A DNA stretch of 22,876 nt from JAAXTX01 sp037139695 (GCA_037139695.1 JBAXFX010000014.1:1-22876), one strand, 5' to 3'. Numbered from the stretch's first letter, positions 1 to 9,135 are shown. Notes: a model not told the origin generated them from the letters alone. Made by a program: numbers and translations.

Positions 1-52
1 CGGCAAGCGGATTTTTTGCCTTATATAGGCGTTGAGATTTGAGATAGATACT
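1..52. repeat. terminal inverted repeat, left copy
   Basis: This 52-bp segment is the reverse complement of 22824-22875 with a single mismatch at position 26. Its first bases contain a hairpin-capable GGCAA...TTGCC motif with a T run, like half of a bidirectional terminator. Positions 53-99 hold no gene, only the tail beyond the glycosyltransferase stop. Small ORFs starting MRFEID on both copies come from the repeat and are not considered genes. Confidence 0.85.
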
Positions 53-99
53 TACGCCTTTATCGCAGAAATGATCACTTCCATGCGTTTTCGGAAAGA

Positions 100-1821
100 T
101 CACTTCTTCCGGACCTTTTCCGTCACCCAGAATTCACCGAAGTATTTGCCGCGGAGGATTCGGGTCTGCGCGTCGAGCGCCGGGGTCGCCATCAGGAGCG
201 AGACGAACGGCGCGAGAAACCACTGTGCGAACATGAACACCGTCTTCCAACGGCTATACCGTTTCGGTCGCTTAGGCAGCATCAAAAACGAAAGAAATAC
301 GAGCGTGACGAGTCCTCCCATGGAAAGCGTCATGAGGACCCGGGTGACGACCGGCAGATTGTGTGCAAGGACACTCTCGTTGAACGCCGTCCCGCCGAGG
401 AAGAGCGGGAGCCAACCGAGAAATGAAAGGATGAGCGGGGCCGTCGCCCAGGACATGTGCCCTTCGAGGGTCTCTTCGGTGACCCGGAGTTTCTTCCAGA
501 GCGGCACCCGTTTGTCGGGCCAGAGTGCGCGCATCATGACCGGGAAGTTCTCGATGCCATATGCCCACCGGCGATTCTGCTTGTAGGCGTTGCCCAGTGT
601 CTTCAGATACGTGTCCGCGAGCACCGCATCGAGCGAGACCGGGAGCGGGATGAGTCGGACCTTGTAATCGCCGTGAAAATACGAGAAAGCCTTCCAGTAG
701 ATGACGGAATCCTCGGAAATCATGTTCACCGGCCAATAGCCGACGCGCACCAAGGTGTCGAACGGCTCGGAGTGCGACGAGAAGGTGACCATCTCGCGCC
801 GTGTCCCCTGGTACATGTGCCAGAACGACGAGCCAGTCACGGTAACCCGGACCAGAGCGTTCGTGTCCCAGAGATTGTTGTGGTACATCGGGAGCGGCTG
901 ATACGCGCGCTTCAGGCGGTCCGGATCGGTGACATAGGCGTACGCGAGCGCGGAGAAATACTCCGGATGCGCGACCGTATCGCAGTCGAAGTTCGAGAAG
1001 ATGACCCGGTCATACGGAATGCCTCGCTCGTCAAGATACGTCCGCAACTTACGCGCCGCGTACCCGGCATTCGACGCCTTGCACTTAAGTTCGCCTTCGG
1101 CCACCTCGTGCGTGGTCACGAGGAAATCCCGGAATATGCCATCGAACTTTTTCCGAAGGATTTCGATTTTCGGCAGTCGGGTCTCTTCCGGTTCGCGTTC
1201 CTCCGTCGCGAGAATGATAATCATCTGCGATTTCGGAAAAGTCGATTCAGCGATCGATCGTATGGCCTGTTCTATGATATCCGCGCCTTCCCCGACTGTC
1301 GGCAGAAGAACGGCATGAATGATTTCCTGATGATCCATGATATCTCCTTTCCGGTCCATAAGCTCCTTTAATTCCCTGACATGGCGCAGGATCTCGCGAC
1401 GTTCGCGACGGACGACCAGTTGTTGTCGCAGAGGCATACGCTCCTCGCGAAGCATCCGGCGGAGGTAGTCGGCACGATCGACGAGTTCGCGGTGATACCG
1501 CTCCGAATCACGCGACCGGACCAGCCGTTCCCACCAGTTGATCCGCATTCCCCGCCTGAGCCCCCGGTACGACAATACCGAAAAGAACGTCACGTACGCG
1601 GTCAGGAACAGCCAGTAGATATCGTAGAGGATAACGAAGGTCGCGGCCGCAAGCGGTGTGAGCCACGACGCGAGCACGATGCCGAATACGACGGTCCACG
1701 AAAGCGTCCCCGGAATGATCTCGAGGGTACGTTGGATACGGCGCTCCCGCGGATCCGTCGTCTTCGGATCCGGAAAAGGAAAGGGTGCGTATTCGGAATC
1801 AACCGGCTTTGGATCGGGCAT
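100..1821 (-). CDS. membrane GT2-family glycosyltransferase
   Basis: A 573-aa polytopic protein, probably a processive-type GT2 glycosyltransferase that builds a surface polysaccharide or glycolipid at the cytoplasmic face of the membrane. Visible features: two N-terminal TM segments (about residues 41-85), a basic coiled segment (100-160), a GT-A-like domain with the nucleotide-sugar motif D279-C-D281, a downstream E370-D371 pair as candidate catalytic acid/base, and Q415-N-R-R-W419, which matches the QxxRW signature of cellulose-synthase-like enzymes. Three to four further TM helices follow (about 455-550). The start is the ATG at 1821, 9 bp after the upstream membrane-protein gene, so the two are probably co-transcribed. 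The donor and acceptor cannot be read from sequence. Confidence 0.85.
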   Translation of the reverse strand: MPDPKPVDSEYAPFPFPDPKTTDPRERRIQRTLEIIPGTLSWTVVFGIVLASWLTPLAAATFVILYDIYWLFLTAYVTFFSVLSYRGLRRGMRINWWERLVRSRDSERYHRELVDRADYLRRMLREERMPLRQQLVVRRERREILRHVRELKELMDRKGDIMDHQEIIHAVLLPTVGEGADIIEQAIRSIAESTFPKSQMIIILATEEREPEETRLPKIEILRKKFDGIFRDFLVTTHEVAEGELKCKASNAGYAARKLRTYLDERGIPYDRVIFSNFDCDTVAHPEYFSALAYAYVTDPDRLKRAYQPLPMYHNNLWDTNALVRVTVTGSSFWHMYQGTRREMVTFSSHSEPFDTLVRVGYWPVNMISEDSVIYWKAFSYFHGDYKVRLIPLPVSLDAVLADTYLKTLGNAYKQNRRWAYGIENFPVMMRALWPDKRVPLWKKLRVTEETLEGHMSWATAPLILSFLGWLPLFLGGTAFNESVLAHNLPVVTRVLMTLSMGGLVTLVFLSFLMLPKRPKRYSRWKTVFMFAQWFLAPFVSLLMATPALDAQTRILRGKYFGEFWVTEKVRKK

Positions 1822-1830
1822 AGGAAACGA

Positions 1831-2280
1831 TCAGGAATTGATGAACGAGAGCGCCGCCGTCACCACGCCCGCAGACAATGCCGACAGGAACGCCGCGAAG
1901 AGCAGGATATGCGCCGCGACCCGCTCCCGTACGGCATAGAAACGGTACGCGATCGCGACGTTCAAGAAGAGAAACAGAAGAGACATGCCGGGAATGAGAA
2001 GTGCCTGCCAGGGACTTCCCACGATATCGACGCCGAAAAAGACATTGAAGTGGAGCACGATGATCCTCTCCGCCCCGCGGATGATGAAAAAGAAGACCGC
2101 GACGAACGAGAGGACGATGATGGAAAGCGACGCGATCACGAGAGACCGGACGAGTGGGTTTTCGAAAAACGTCGTCCCGTCGTCGAGATCGTCGACGTCC
2201 GAAACATCGGGGTCGGCGACCATAACCGGCACCACGGATGCTTCGTTATCGGTTTTCCGACGGAAGAAAAATGGTTTCAT
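1831..2280 (-). CDS. small three-TM membrane protein, unknown function
   Basis: A 149-aa protein. Residues 1-40 are acidic and cytosolic-looking, followed by three hydrophobic helices near 44-67, 88-112 and 122-145. Between helices 1 and 2 sits a VLHFNVFFGVD-like segment, which resembles small membrane proteins often found in Patescibacteria. The start codon overlaps the rmuC stop (ATGA, 2277-2280), so translation is probably coupled, and the glycosyltransferase gene follows after 9 bp. A role beside the glycosyltransferase in envelope synthesis is inferred from position only. Confidence 0.75.
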   Translation of the reverse strand: MKPFFFRRKTDNEASVVPVMVADPDVSDVDDLDDGTTFFENPLVRSLVIASLSIIVLSFVAVFFFIIRGAERIIVLHFNVFFGVDIVGSPWQALLIPGMSLLFLFLNVAIAYRFYAVRERVAAHILLFAAFLSALSAGVVTAALSFINS

Positions 2281-3392
2281 AGAAGCGGTGCTTCAAGGGA
2301 TTCCGGAAGTTCCACCTCGGACGGGAGCAACTCGTCCTCTTCGGGCAGTTCGGACGAGGAACGGACCCGGTCGAGCTGGTCGGCCACCTTGCCGAGGCGT
2401 TTTTCCGCGTCGTCGTATTTCTTGTGCGCGCTCCCGATGTGTCCGCCAAGCACCTCGAATTCGCGGAGGAACTTCCCGTGCTCGACGGACAATTTGCCGA
2501 GCTGACCCATGATCTCTTTCGCGCGTTTCTCGATCTGCATTCCCTGTAGCCCGATGGCGATCGTCTGCAGATACGAATAGAACGAGTTCGGCGATACCGG
2601 AATCACATGCTTGCCGAAAAAGTATTCCGAGAGCCCGTTGCCGTCCTCGTCCTTGATGATGATCTCGTAATAGACATTCTCCGCGGGAATATACATGAGC
2701 GCGAACCCGAGCGTCCCCTCCTCGGGCAGGATATATTTCGACGCGATGGAGTCCGCATGTTTCTTCACGTCGGACACGAACTGGCGACGCGCCGAACGCC
2801 GCTCGTCGTCGTCACTCGCCTCGATCATGCGCTTGAAATTCTCGAGTGGAAATTTGGAATCGACACTGATGAGTCCTCCCTTGAGCCGGATCACCGCGTC
2901 CACCGCCTCGCCGCTCTTGAACCCGTACTGGAGGTCGAAGTGTTCCTTCGGAAGCATCTGCGACAGGAGATTCCCGAGCATAAGCTCGCCGAAACCGCCA
3001 CGCATCTTCGGGGCACGGAGGATTTCCTGAAGCGAAGACACTTCCTTGCCGACCTCGAAGATCTGTTTATTCGATTCACGTACCTCGACCAAAGCGGCCC
3101 GCACCTCGGCGAACGAGCGTGCCGCGCCGTCGAGTCGCGAGTCGAGCCGGTCCGTATTCTCACCAAGCCTTCGGTCGAGAGCCGTATTAAGCGTGCCGAT
3201 CTGTCCCGCGACCGAACTTGAGAACTGATGCATCTCCTGGCTCAGCCGCCGGTCGAGCCCTTCCATCCGTTCAAGCATGAACTTCCGGTCCTCTTCCGTA
3301 CGCCGACGGGCGTCTTTCGACTGGGATGTCAAAAACAGGGCCGCGGCGACGGCCAGAGCGAGTACGATGATAATGAGTGCGATCGAGGACAT
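2277..3392 (-). CDS. rmuC: RmuC-family DNA recombination protein
   Basis: A 371-aa protein from the ATG at 3392. An in-frame GTG at 3407 would add five residues and lies inside a palindrome, so I prefer the ATG. Order: N-terminal TM anchor (about 4-22), a long charged coiled coil (about 25-110), then the RmuC nuclease-like domain with RGGFGE, a VDAVIRLKGGLISVDSKFPLENF segment and YIPAENVYYEI. The D...SVDSKFP region corresponds to the PD-(D/E)XK-like core of RmuC. RmuC limits DNA inversions and rearrangements in E. coli and is related to structural nucleases. The gene sits between a regulator and a membrane-protein gene in one operon and overlaps the latter by 4 bp. Confidence 0.92.
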   Translation of the reverse strand: MSSIALIIIVLALAVAAALFLTSQSKDARRRTEEDRKFMLERMEGLDRRLSQEMHQFSSSVAGQIGTLNTALDRRLGENTDRLDSRLDGAARSFAEVRAALVEVRESNKQIFEVGKEVSSLQEILRAPKMRGGFGELMLGNLLSQMLPKEHFDLQYGFKSGEAVDAVIRLKGGLISVDSKFPLENFKRMIEASDDDERRSARRQFVSDVKKHADSIASKYILPEEGTLGFALMYIPAENVYYEIIIKDEDGNGLSEYFFGKHVIPVSPNSFYSYLQTIAIGLQGMQIEKRAKEIMGQLGKLSVEHGKFLREFEVLGGHIGSAHKKYDDAEKRLGKVADQLDRVRSSSELPEEDELLPSEVELPESLEAPLL

Positions 3393-3400
3393 GGGCGTAT

Positions 3401-3417
3401 CCGACACCCGGTGTCGG
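3401..3417. promoter_or_regulatory. perfect palindrome before rmuC
   Basis: CCGACACC-C-GGTGTCGG is a perfect 8-bp inverted repeat with a one-base centre. It lies between the regulator stop (3421) and the rmuC ATG (3392). It has no T run, so an operator or an mRNA hairpin near the ribosome site is more likely than a terminator. Confidence 0.5.
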
Positions 3418-3420
3418 GAC

Positions 3421-4026
3421 TTATTTCTTGAGTCCGGCGACGAAGCGCTTGACCTCGGGAACCCGGTTCTGGACTTCCTGGTACGGACCCTCGAGGAATT
3501 CGATCAGAAACCGATCAAGCATATTGAGCCGATAGTGAAGCTCGTCGGTATTCATGAGGACAAACCGGATCTCCCGGCCGATCTCCGCCTCGAGCTTGTC
3601 CATGGCCGCTTTCAGCCGGAGCCGATGCGGGCTGTTGATGACCAGGATCATGTCGGCCTTGCTCTTCGCATGGTTCAGGAAGAGGCCGCTCACGAGGATA
3701 AGTTTGACATCGCCCGCGCTTTGCAACTTCTGGAACATCCGGTGCGAGACGCCTACATTCGACTTGAGCACGAGACTCAGGAGCTCGGGAAAGAACGGGA
3801 AGTCGGGACGCATCTGGTACATCTTCACCTTCCGACGGGAAAGCTCACGCAAGAACCCCATCTTCTTCAGGCGGAGAATCTCCCGCGACACCTCCGTCTT
3901 CGACAGGAGTGTCTTCGATGCGACATCGGCGGTCGAGTATTCACCCTCCGTGTTCAGCACGAACAACCGGATAAGACGGGCACGGACTTGGGAGCCGAAC
4001 AAGGATTCAAACAGGGAAAAAGACAT
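3421..4026 (-). CDS. winged-helix protein with nucleotidyltransferase-like C-terminus
   Basis: A 201-aa protein from the ATG at 4026. Longer readings upstream run through the promoter and into the divergent gene and were rejected. Residues 1-75 form a winged-helix-like domain beginning MSFSLFESLFGSQVRARLI, with a recognition-helix-like SKTEVSREILRLKKMGFL. The C-terminal part (about 100-185) has VSGLFLNHAKSKADMILV, which resembles a nucleotidyltransferase-fold strand-turn-strand, but the canonical GS...DxD catalytic motif is not intact. I associate this architecture with Patescibacteria, where it is usually annotated as a transcriptional regulator or hypothetical protein. It is the first gene of the minus-strand operon and has a consensus promoter at 4063-4091. 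Confidence 0.75.
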   Translation of the reverse strand: MSFSLFESLFGSQVRARLIRLFVLNTEGEYSTADVASKTLLSKTEVSREILRLKKMGFLRELSRRKVKMYQMRPDFPFFPELLSLVLKSNVGVSHRMFQKLQSAGDVKLILVSGLFLNHAKSKADMILVINSPHRLRLKAAMDKLEAEIGREIRFVLMNTDELHYRLNMLDRFLIEFLEGPYQEVQNRVPEVKRFVAGLKK

Positions 4027-4062
4027 AGGCTCGAAAAGTAACGGGAACCCCCTCTCCTCACC

Positions 4063-4091
4063 ACTGTACCCGAGAGCGGGCCGGAAGTCAA
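4063..4091 (-). promoter_or_regulatory. sigma70-type promoter for regulator-rmuC operon
   Basis: On the minus strand, a -35 TTGACT (4091-4086) is followed after exactly 17 bp by a -10 TACAGT (4068-4063). Transcription would start around 4056, about 30 nt before the ATG at 4026. Confidence 0.65.
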
Positions 4092-4131
4092 AAGCCGCCT
4101 TTGCTAAAAGAACACCCCGCCGCCATATCTG

Positions 4132-4140
4132 TGCTATAAT
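4132..4140 (+). promoter_or_regulatory. extended -10 promoter, near-leaderless start
   Basis: TGCTATAAT is a perfect extended -10 element (TGnTATAAT); no good -35 is present. Transcription would begin near 4147, so the ATG at 4139 lies inside the promoter and the usable start is the ATG at 4154, only about 7 nt into the transcript. This decides the start of the downstream gene. Confidence 0.6.
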
Positions 4141-4153
4141 GAAACGGACATTT

Positions 4154-6595
4154 ATGACAGAAAAAAAACACGGGACTCCCGAGCCGATTCCGGATGTCGA
4201 AGTGACCGTGACCGAGATTTCGGTCGCCAGGAACCGGGCCGTCGAACCGTACATCAAGACGTTCGCCTTCTCCCCCGAAAACGTGACCCAGGAAACCCTC
4301 GGGACACTCGTCGGGGCGTTTTCCATTTCCGACCGGTCCGAGTCGTCGGCCTACACCGTGAACGTCATCGCCTCGGTCGCACGGAAGGAGTACTACGCCA
4401 ACCCCCGACGCGGATCCGTCGAAAGCTTCGAGTCCACGCTCCACCGGATCAATCTTGCCCTCTCCGAACTCGTGAAGAACGGGCAGACCTCCTGGATGGG
4501 AAGCCTGCATGGCACCATCGCCGTCGTCGAGAAAGGAAATATACATTTCTCCGCGACCGGAGACGGGAAGATTCTCCTTTTTCGGGACGGCTCCCTTCTG
4601 GATATCAGCGATGGTCTCGCTTCCGAAGAAGCCGCTCATCATCCGCTCAAGACCTTCCTCGAGATCTCGAGTGGCCAACTGTCCGCACGCGACTGCGTAC
4701 TGCTCGCGACACCGGAGCCACTTGGGCTCTTTTCGCCCAGAGACCTGGAACGCGACGCGAACCGGCTCCTCCCGGAACGGAAATTCGTCCGCTTCCTCGA
4801 GACCGCGATGATAAACGATCTCCGCACCGGAGCGATCGTCGTGCTTGATGCCCGCGAAGCCGTCCGGATAAAAGAATCTGAAGCGGAAGAGAAACCGAAG
4901 CGGAAACGAGCCGTAAAACCCGAGCCCGTAAATGCGTGGAGTGAAGTGACTTTCCGTAAGGCGGCCGAGGAGCGCACAAAGGTCGTTCTCGACGCCTATG
5001 ACCTCGAAGAAACAAGTGTTGTCCCCGAACCGGACGAGAGCGTACCGCCATCCTCGACCGAAATCCGCATCCAGGGAGAAGCACTCGAAAATGCGGACGA
5101 ACATCCGGCGATAACGAAGCTTCGCTGGATGTACGAGGATACCATGCACTCGTTCCGGAAGAGCGTCTCCCGACCGCGACGAAAAGAAGTCGAGGTATCC
5201 GATCCGATACCGACCGCCAATCCGAATATCGCATCGTCAACGGAATCAGCCCGAGACCACCGCAAAGAAAACCAGGAAGAACCGGAGTCGCAAGGCGCGA
5301 TTTCATTTTCAAAACGTCGACCGACGGAACCGCCACCCTCCGCTACACAACCGACCGTTACGGAATCGTCCGTCTACGAGGATCTGAATACAAGTGCCCG
5401 TCGTCCGCATGACCTCCCTATACGCATACTTTCCTCCGAAAGGGCACCTGCGTCTTTGCCGGCCACGGATACCCTCGCGAGGCAGCTGTCGGGCATCACG
5501 GATCGATCTGCCGTCATCTTCACCGCCGTCATGAAAACGACTCGGCGACTCCTCTCGGTGTACGCGATTCCGGCGATACGATCGGCATACCGGCTACTTC
5601 GTCGCGTTTCGATCATCGTTGCCCGAAGAATCGGACAGCTCGCCGTCGCGTCGTGGAAACGGTTTCTTTCCCTAACGCCGAAACGCCAGCTTATCATCGC
5701 CGCCGGCATCGCGTTCCTGTTCACTGTTGTCGGTACGATCGTCTGGAAAAATATCCCGCGTCCGGTCCCGCCACCCCCGGCTCCGGTCGTCATAGAGACG
5801 CCCGTCGTCGAACCGTTCCCGCCCGCCGGGGAAAAGAACGCGTCGCTCGCCACGGTCTCGCCTCTCCCGGCAACGGATCAGGACCTCGTCACCCCGGTCT
5901 ATCTCGGGAACTCACTCTATCTCGTGACGAAATCCGGCATCGTCGACACCGCGAAAAATACCTCATCACCCCTGCCGACACCCTCCCTTGTCCGGCTCGC
6001 GTCCGGTATGAACGATCTCGGGCTCATCTTCCTCCTCACCGATCACGGCGACCTTTACTCGTTCGCGCCGTCGAACCATGCCTTCGTGAAAAACACGATC
6101 CCGCTTCCGACCGGATTCCGTGCGACGTCCATGGGAGACTACCTCACCTATCTCTATTTCCTCGAGGACGGCACCGGAAAAATCTACCGCTTCCCCCGCG
6201 CCGAAGGCGGCTTCGGTGACGGCACCCTCTGGACTAAGTCCCCGATGCCTTCCGGCACGCGCGCGATCGCGGTGAGCGATGCCATCTCCGGCACCGACGG
6301 GTCGACCATGACCTCGTTCCTCAAAGGAAAGCCGACCGCCGGATTCTCATTCGAAAAGCCGGTAACGCCTCTTACGATCACAGCCATCTGCGCGAATGCC
6401 GACCTGTCCGACCGGGTCGTGATCCTCGACGCACCCGCGAAACGGGTCATCATCCAGAGCGGAAGCGGTGCCATCATCTCCCAACTCTTCGATGAATCAT
6501 TCTTCTCAGCTACCACCTGTGCCGTCAGTCAGGACGGTTCATCCGTCGCCGTTTCCGGTGGCACTTCCGCTTCGACCATCACGATAAAACGATAA
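4154..6595 (+). CDS. PP2C-like / single-TM protein with beta-repeat C-terminus
   Basis: An 813-aa protein. Residues about 25-235 resemble a PP2C-type phosphatase fold: a strand reading GTIAVVEKGNIHFSATGDGKI corresponds to the family's central GDS strand, but the N-terminal DGxG metal motif is not recognisable, so it may be a non-catalytic sensor. Residues about 240-500 are a charged, Pro/Glu-rich linker. One TM helix spans about 513-532 (LIIAAGIAFLFTVVGTIVW), followed by a Pro-rich neck and a C-terminal region (about 560-813) of repeated short beta strands that could form a propeller outside the membrane. The gene is divergent from the regulator operon. The start was chosen from the promoter position. 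Function is unknown; transmembrane signalling is inferred. Confidence 0.7.
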   Translation: MTEKKHGTPEPIPDVEVTVTEISVARNRAVEPYIKTFAFSPENVTQETLGTLVGAFSISDRSESSAYTVNVIASVARKEYYANPRRGSVESFESTLHRINLALSELVKNGQTSWMGSLHGTIAVVEKGNIHFSATGDGKILLFRDGSLLDISDGLASEEAAHHPLKTFLEISSGQLSARDCVLLATPEPLGLFSPRDLERDANRLLPERKFVRFLETAMINDLRTGAIVVLDAREAVRIKESEAEEKPKRKRAVKPEPVNAWSEVTFRKAAEERTKVVLDAYDLEETSVVPEPDESVPPSSTEIRIQGEALENADEHPAITKLRWMYEDTMHSFRKSVSRPRRKEVEVSDPIPTANPNIASSTESARDHRKENQEEPESQGAISFSKRRPTEPPPSATQPTVTESSVYEDLNTSARRPHDLPIRILSSERAPASLPATDTLARQLSGITDRSAVIFTAVMKTTRRLLSVYAIPAIRSAYRLLRRVSIIVARRIGQLAVASWKRFLSLTPKRQLIIAAGIAFLFTVVGTIVWKNIPRPVPPPPAPVVIETPVVEPFPPAGEKNASLATVSPLPATDQDLVTPVYLGNSLYLVTKSGIVDTAKNTSSPLPTPSLVRLASGMNDLGLIFLLTDHGDLYSFAPSNHAFVKNTIPLPTGFRATSMGDYLTYLYFLEDGTGKIYRFPRAEGGFGDGTLWTKSPMPSGTRAIAVSDAISGTDGSTMTSFLKGKPTAGFSFEKPVTPLTITAICANADLSDRVVILDAPAKRVIIQSGSGAIISQLFDESFFSATTCAVSQDGSSVAVSGGTSASTITIKR

Positions 6596-6624
6596 CCGTG
6601 CTCCATTCTCACACATAAAAATAC

Positions 6625-6654
6625 CCCGAGCATTCGGGATAGTTTCTCTTTCTT
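6625..6654 (+). terminator. rho-independent-like terminator after PP2C-like gene
   Basis: CCCGA-GCAT-TCGGG forms a 5-bp GC stem with a tetraloop at 6625-6638, followed by a pyrimidine-rich tail (TTTCTCTTTCTT). It lies 30 bp past the stop at 6595. The stem is short, so termination strength is uncertain. Confidence 0.5.
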
Positions 6655-6659
6655 GATCG

Positions 6660-6752
6660 ATTTCCAGTTTCGGCCAAAAAATATCCCGGAATCAAGCCTT
6701 TTTTCCGACCCGTTTTCAGGTTCGACCGTCAAAGACAACCTACGGAAAACAT
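6660..6752. repeat. 93-bp direct repeat, copy A
   Basis: Matches 19962-20054 in the same orientation with one mismatch (TATCCCGG here, TATCACGG there). Similarity continues past the end through CCCTCAACGG after a 27-bp insertion in copy B. It abuts the 3' end of hsdR and marks the boundary between the accessory island and the flank. Confidence 0.9.
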
Positions 6753-6756
6753 GCCC

Positions 6757-9087
6757 TCAACGGGCTCTCTCCCTGTTTTTTTCGGAATAGAGAATCCGCT
6801 GAAACGAGAAGAAGTTAGAGCGAATCTCATCGACACTGCCAAGCGACTGTTCCGCGTTCGCGATCGCATGATATTTCAAGTTGAGCAGGACCGGAAGTTT
6901 CTCTTCATCCAATTCCTCCACACCACGCTCCTCATATTTCGACAGCACGAACTCCACGAATTCCCGATTCTGTTCATCAAGTCGTTCGAAGATATCCGTC
7001 TTTGCGTTCGCGACACGATCCTCCCGCGTCATTGTCGGCGTGAGGAAGGAGATGTACGACAATACATCCAGAAGATCACAGTCCTCCGCGTCTATCACAC
7101 CTTGTAGGGTTTCCAAGTCACTTTTCTCATACCCCGCCTCAGCGAGCTTATCCAAGAGCTTCCGTCGTTCCGTGGGATCGGACCATATTTCCCGCAATTC
7201 CTCCTCGCTTCCAAAGAATTCCGGCATCGTGCCAAGCATATTGTCCATGAATTCCTGCACTGAAATCGGTTTACCGTCTGCGCTCCAAAACGAAGTCGAA
7301 ATCATGTGCTGTATCTCTCGTTCCTTGCCGTCACGCAACCGTATCTGCAGTTTCTTCTTCGGCTCCGCACCCGGGTCAGAGTCCCGCTTGGCATCGTTTA
7401 CGACGCTCGCGCCACTACGGGGTTGCCGAACGCGCCCTCTCATCTCATCAACTTGCTCCACTGCTTCCGCCGGTCCGTCCCATTCCGGATCGGAGAAATG
7501 ATGATAGGCATCCACGAAATCGTATATCGTGAAATATTCCTTCCCATCGAACAGTCGCGTCCCGCGGCCAATAATCTGCTTGAACTCGATCATGGAATTG
7601 ATCGGGCGCATCAAAACGATGTTGCGTACATTCCGAGCATCAACCCCAGTTGAGAGTTTTTGTGACGTGGTCAGAATCGTCGGGATTGTTTTCTCATTGT
7701 CTTGGAAGTCCCGCAGGAATTGATCGCCGCGCGCTCCGTCATTTGCCGTCACGCGGACGCAATAATTCGGATCCTTACTGTCCTTCATCTGATTCACCAG
7801 ATCTCTCACTGCCAAGGCGTGGTCTTGATTCGCGCAGAAAATGATCGTCTTCTCATTCTGATTCATTTCTTCGAGTACTATCCGGACCCGCTTCGCCTCG
7901 CGCTCCTTAATCGTGATAATTTTATTGAAATCCGGCTCCGTATAAATCTTTCCCTCTTCCACTTCGCCTTCGATGATCTGGTCGTCTGACGTATACACAT
8001 ACTCATCAAGGGTCGTCTGAATACGTTTCACCTTGAACGGGGTAAGGAATCCATCGTTCACACCCTGTTTCAGCGAATATGAATAGACCGGTTCACCAAA
8101 ATACCGGTAGGTATCCACGTTGTCCTGACGCTTCGGGGTCGCCGTTAGTCCAAGCTGTACCGCCGGTGCAAAATATTCCATGATACCGCGCCAATTCCCC
8201 TCGTCGTTCGCGCCACCGCGATGACACTCGTCAATGATGATGAAATCGAAGAAATCCGGCGGATATTCGCCGAAATACGAAGCTCCGTTCGTTCCGCTCA
8301 TGAAGGTCTGGAAGATCGTGAAGAACACGCTCCCACCCATAGGCACACCGCCTTTCTTCCGAATATCAAGCGGATTGATACGAACCAGGGCATCCTGTGG
8401 GAACGGCGCGAACGAATTGAATGCCTGATCCGCGAGGATGTTCCGGTCAGCTAAAAAGAGGATCCGCGGACGCCGGCTCCCGTCACGTTTCAAGTTCCAT
8501 CTCGACTGGAACAACTTCCAAGCAACCTGAAAAGCGACCGCCGTTTTCCCTGTTCCCGTAGCCATCGTCAGTAGTATCCGATGTTTTTCTTTGGCAACGG
8601 CATCCAACACTGCATTGATCGCAATTTCCTGATAGTATCGTTTCCCGATCTCCCCTTCGAGCGGAATAACGGCGAATCGGTTTTCCCAATCGTTCCAGTC
8701 GGAAAATGTACGGTTCCATAATTCATCCGGCGTCGGAAATCGCTCGACATCACCCTCTTGGCCATCACCCATGGACATCTCGTAGATCTCCTTGCCGTTG
8801 GTCGCATAGGTATAGGCAAGCTGAAGTTTTTCCGCATACGCTTTCGCCTGTGCCACGCCCTCCCCAACCTGCAAATCCTCCGCTTTTGCCTCGACTACTG
8901 CAAGTTTTTGATTCTTGTAGACCAACACATAGTCAGCGATCTCCGGTTTGGCCCGCAGTCCGCCACCCTGAATTTTCCCGTCGGTAATGCGAAATTCACG
9001 AAGAATCTTCGACCCTTCGACTTCACCCCATCCGCTCTCCTTGAGTTTCGGGTCGATATATTCCGCACGTGTTTCCGATTCGTTCAT
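6757..9087 (-). CDS. hsdR: type I restriction enzyme, R subunit (HsdR, EcoEI-like)
   Basis: A 776-aa motor/nuclease subunit that translocates DNA and cleaves it when bound to HsdM-HsdS. N-terminal PD-(D/E)XK nuclease: D52 and E66-A-K68. SF2 helicase: Walker A ATGTGKT (176-182), DECH box (286-289), TATP motif (315-318), and motif VI IIGRGTRLF near 500. The C-terminus (about 600-776) with LPVLLNLKYHAIANAEQSLG is typical of the EcoEI branch and ends at full length. The start is the ATG at 9087 (MNESETRAE); the same peptide begins the relic at 20241, which supports this choice. It is the last gene of the island transcript, 48 bp after RhuM-Fic A. All catalytic motifs are intact. Confidence 0.95.
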   Translation of the reverse strand: MNESETRAEYIDPKLKESGWGEVEGSKILREFRITDGKIQGGGLRAKPEIADYVLVYKNQKLAVVEAKAEDLQVGEGVAQAKAYAEKLQLAYTYATNGKEIYEMSMGDGQEGDVERFPTPDELWNRTFSDWNDWENRFAVIPLEGEIGKRYYQEIAINAVLDAVAKEKHRILLTMATGTGKTAVAFQVAWKLFQSRWNLKRDGSRRPRILFLADRNILADQAFNSFAPFPQDALVRINPLDIRKKGGVPMGGSVFFTIFQTFMSGTNGASYFGEYPPDFFDFIIIDECHRGGANDEGNWRGIMEYFAPAVQLGLTATPKRQDNVDTYRYFGEPVYSYSLKQGVNDGFLTPFKVKRIQTTLDEYVYTSDDQIIEGEVEEGKIYTEPDFNKIITIKEREAKRVRIVLEEMNQNEKTIIFCANQDHALAVRDLVNQMKDSKDPNYCVRVTANDGARGDQFLRDFQDNEKTIPTILTTSQKLSTGVDARNVRNIVLMRPINSMIEFKQIIGRGTRLFDGKEYFTIYDFVDAYHHFSDPEWDGPAEAVEQVDEMRGRVRQPRSGASVVNDAKRDSDPGAEPKKKLQIRLRDGKEREIQHMISTSFWSADGKPISVQEFMDNMLGTMPEFFGSEEELREIWSDPTERRKLLDKLAEAGYEKSDLETLQGVIDAEDCDLLDVLSYISFLTPTMTREDRVANAKTDIFERLDEQNREFVEFVLSKYEERGVEELDEEKLPVLLNLKYHAIANAEQSLGSVDEIRSNFFSFQRILYSEKNRERAR

Positions 9088-9097
9088 ACGGTTACAT
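9083..9097. repeat. 15-bp direct repeat at hsdR start
   Basis: TTCATACGGTTACAT covers the hsdR start codon region. The identical 15-mer occurs at 10100-10114 over the RhuM-Fic A start codon, so the two copies bracket the rhuM gene. Confidence 0.85.
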
Positions 9098-9135
9098 ATC
9101 AAGTATTCCGACTCTTTTCTCAGACTGAAAAAATA

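Larger units (their letters stand above)
6596..6756. other. intergenic junction between left flank and island
   Basis: There is no gene here. The stretch holds a terminator-like hairpin for the plus-strand gene (6625-6654) and copy A of the 93-bp repeat (6660-6752), which abuts the 3' end of hsdR. Confidence 0.7.

Noticed and set aside
457..1371. 304-aa plus-strand open frame
   Set aside because: Antisense shadow of the glycosyltransferase, whose motifs (DCD, QNRRW) are clear on the minus strand.
3554..4153. Upstream extension of the PP2C-like protein
   Set aside because: It is antisense to the regulator gene and precedes the extended -10 at 4132-4140.
4027..4326. N-terminal extension of the winged-helix protein to 4326
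   Set aside because: It would cover the promoter at 4063-4091 and the start of the divergent gene; the family-like start MSFSLFESLFG is at 4026.
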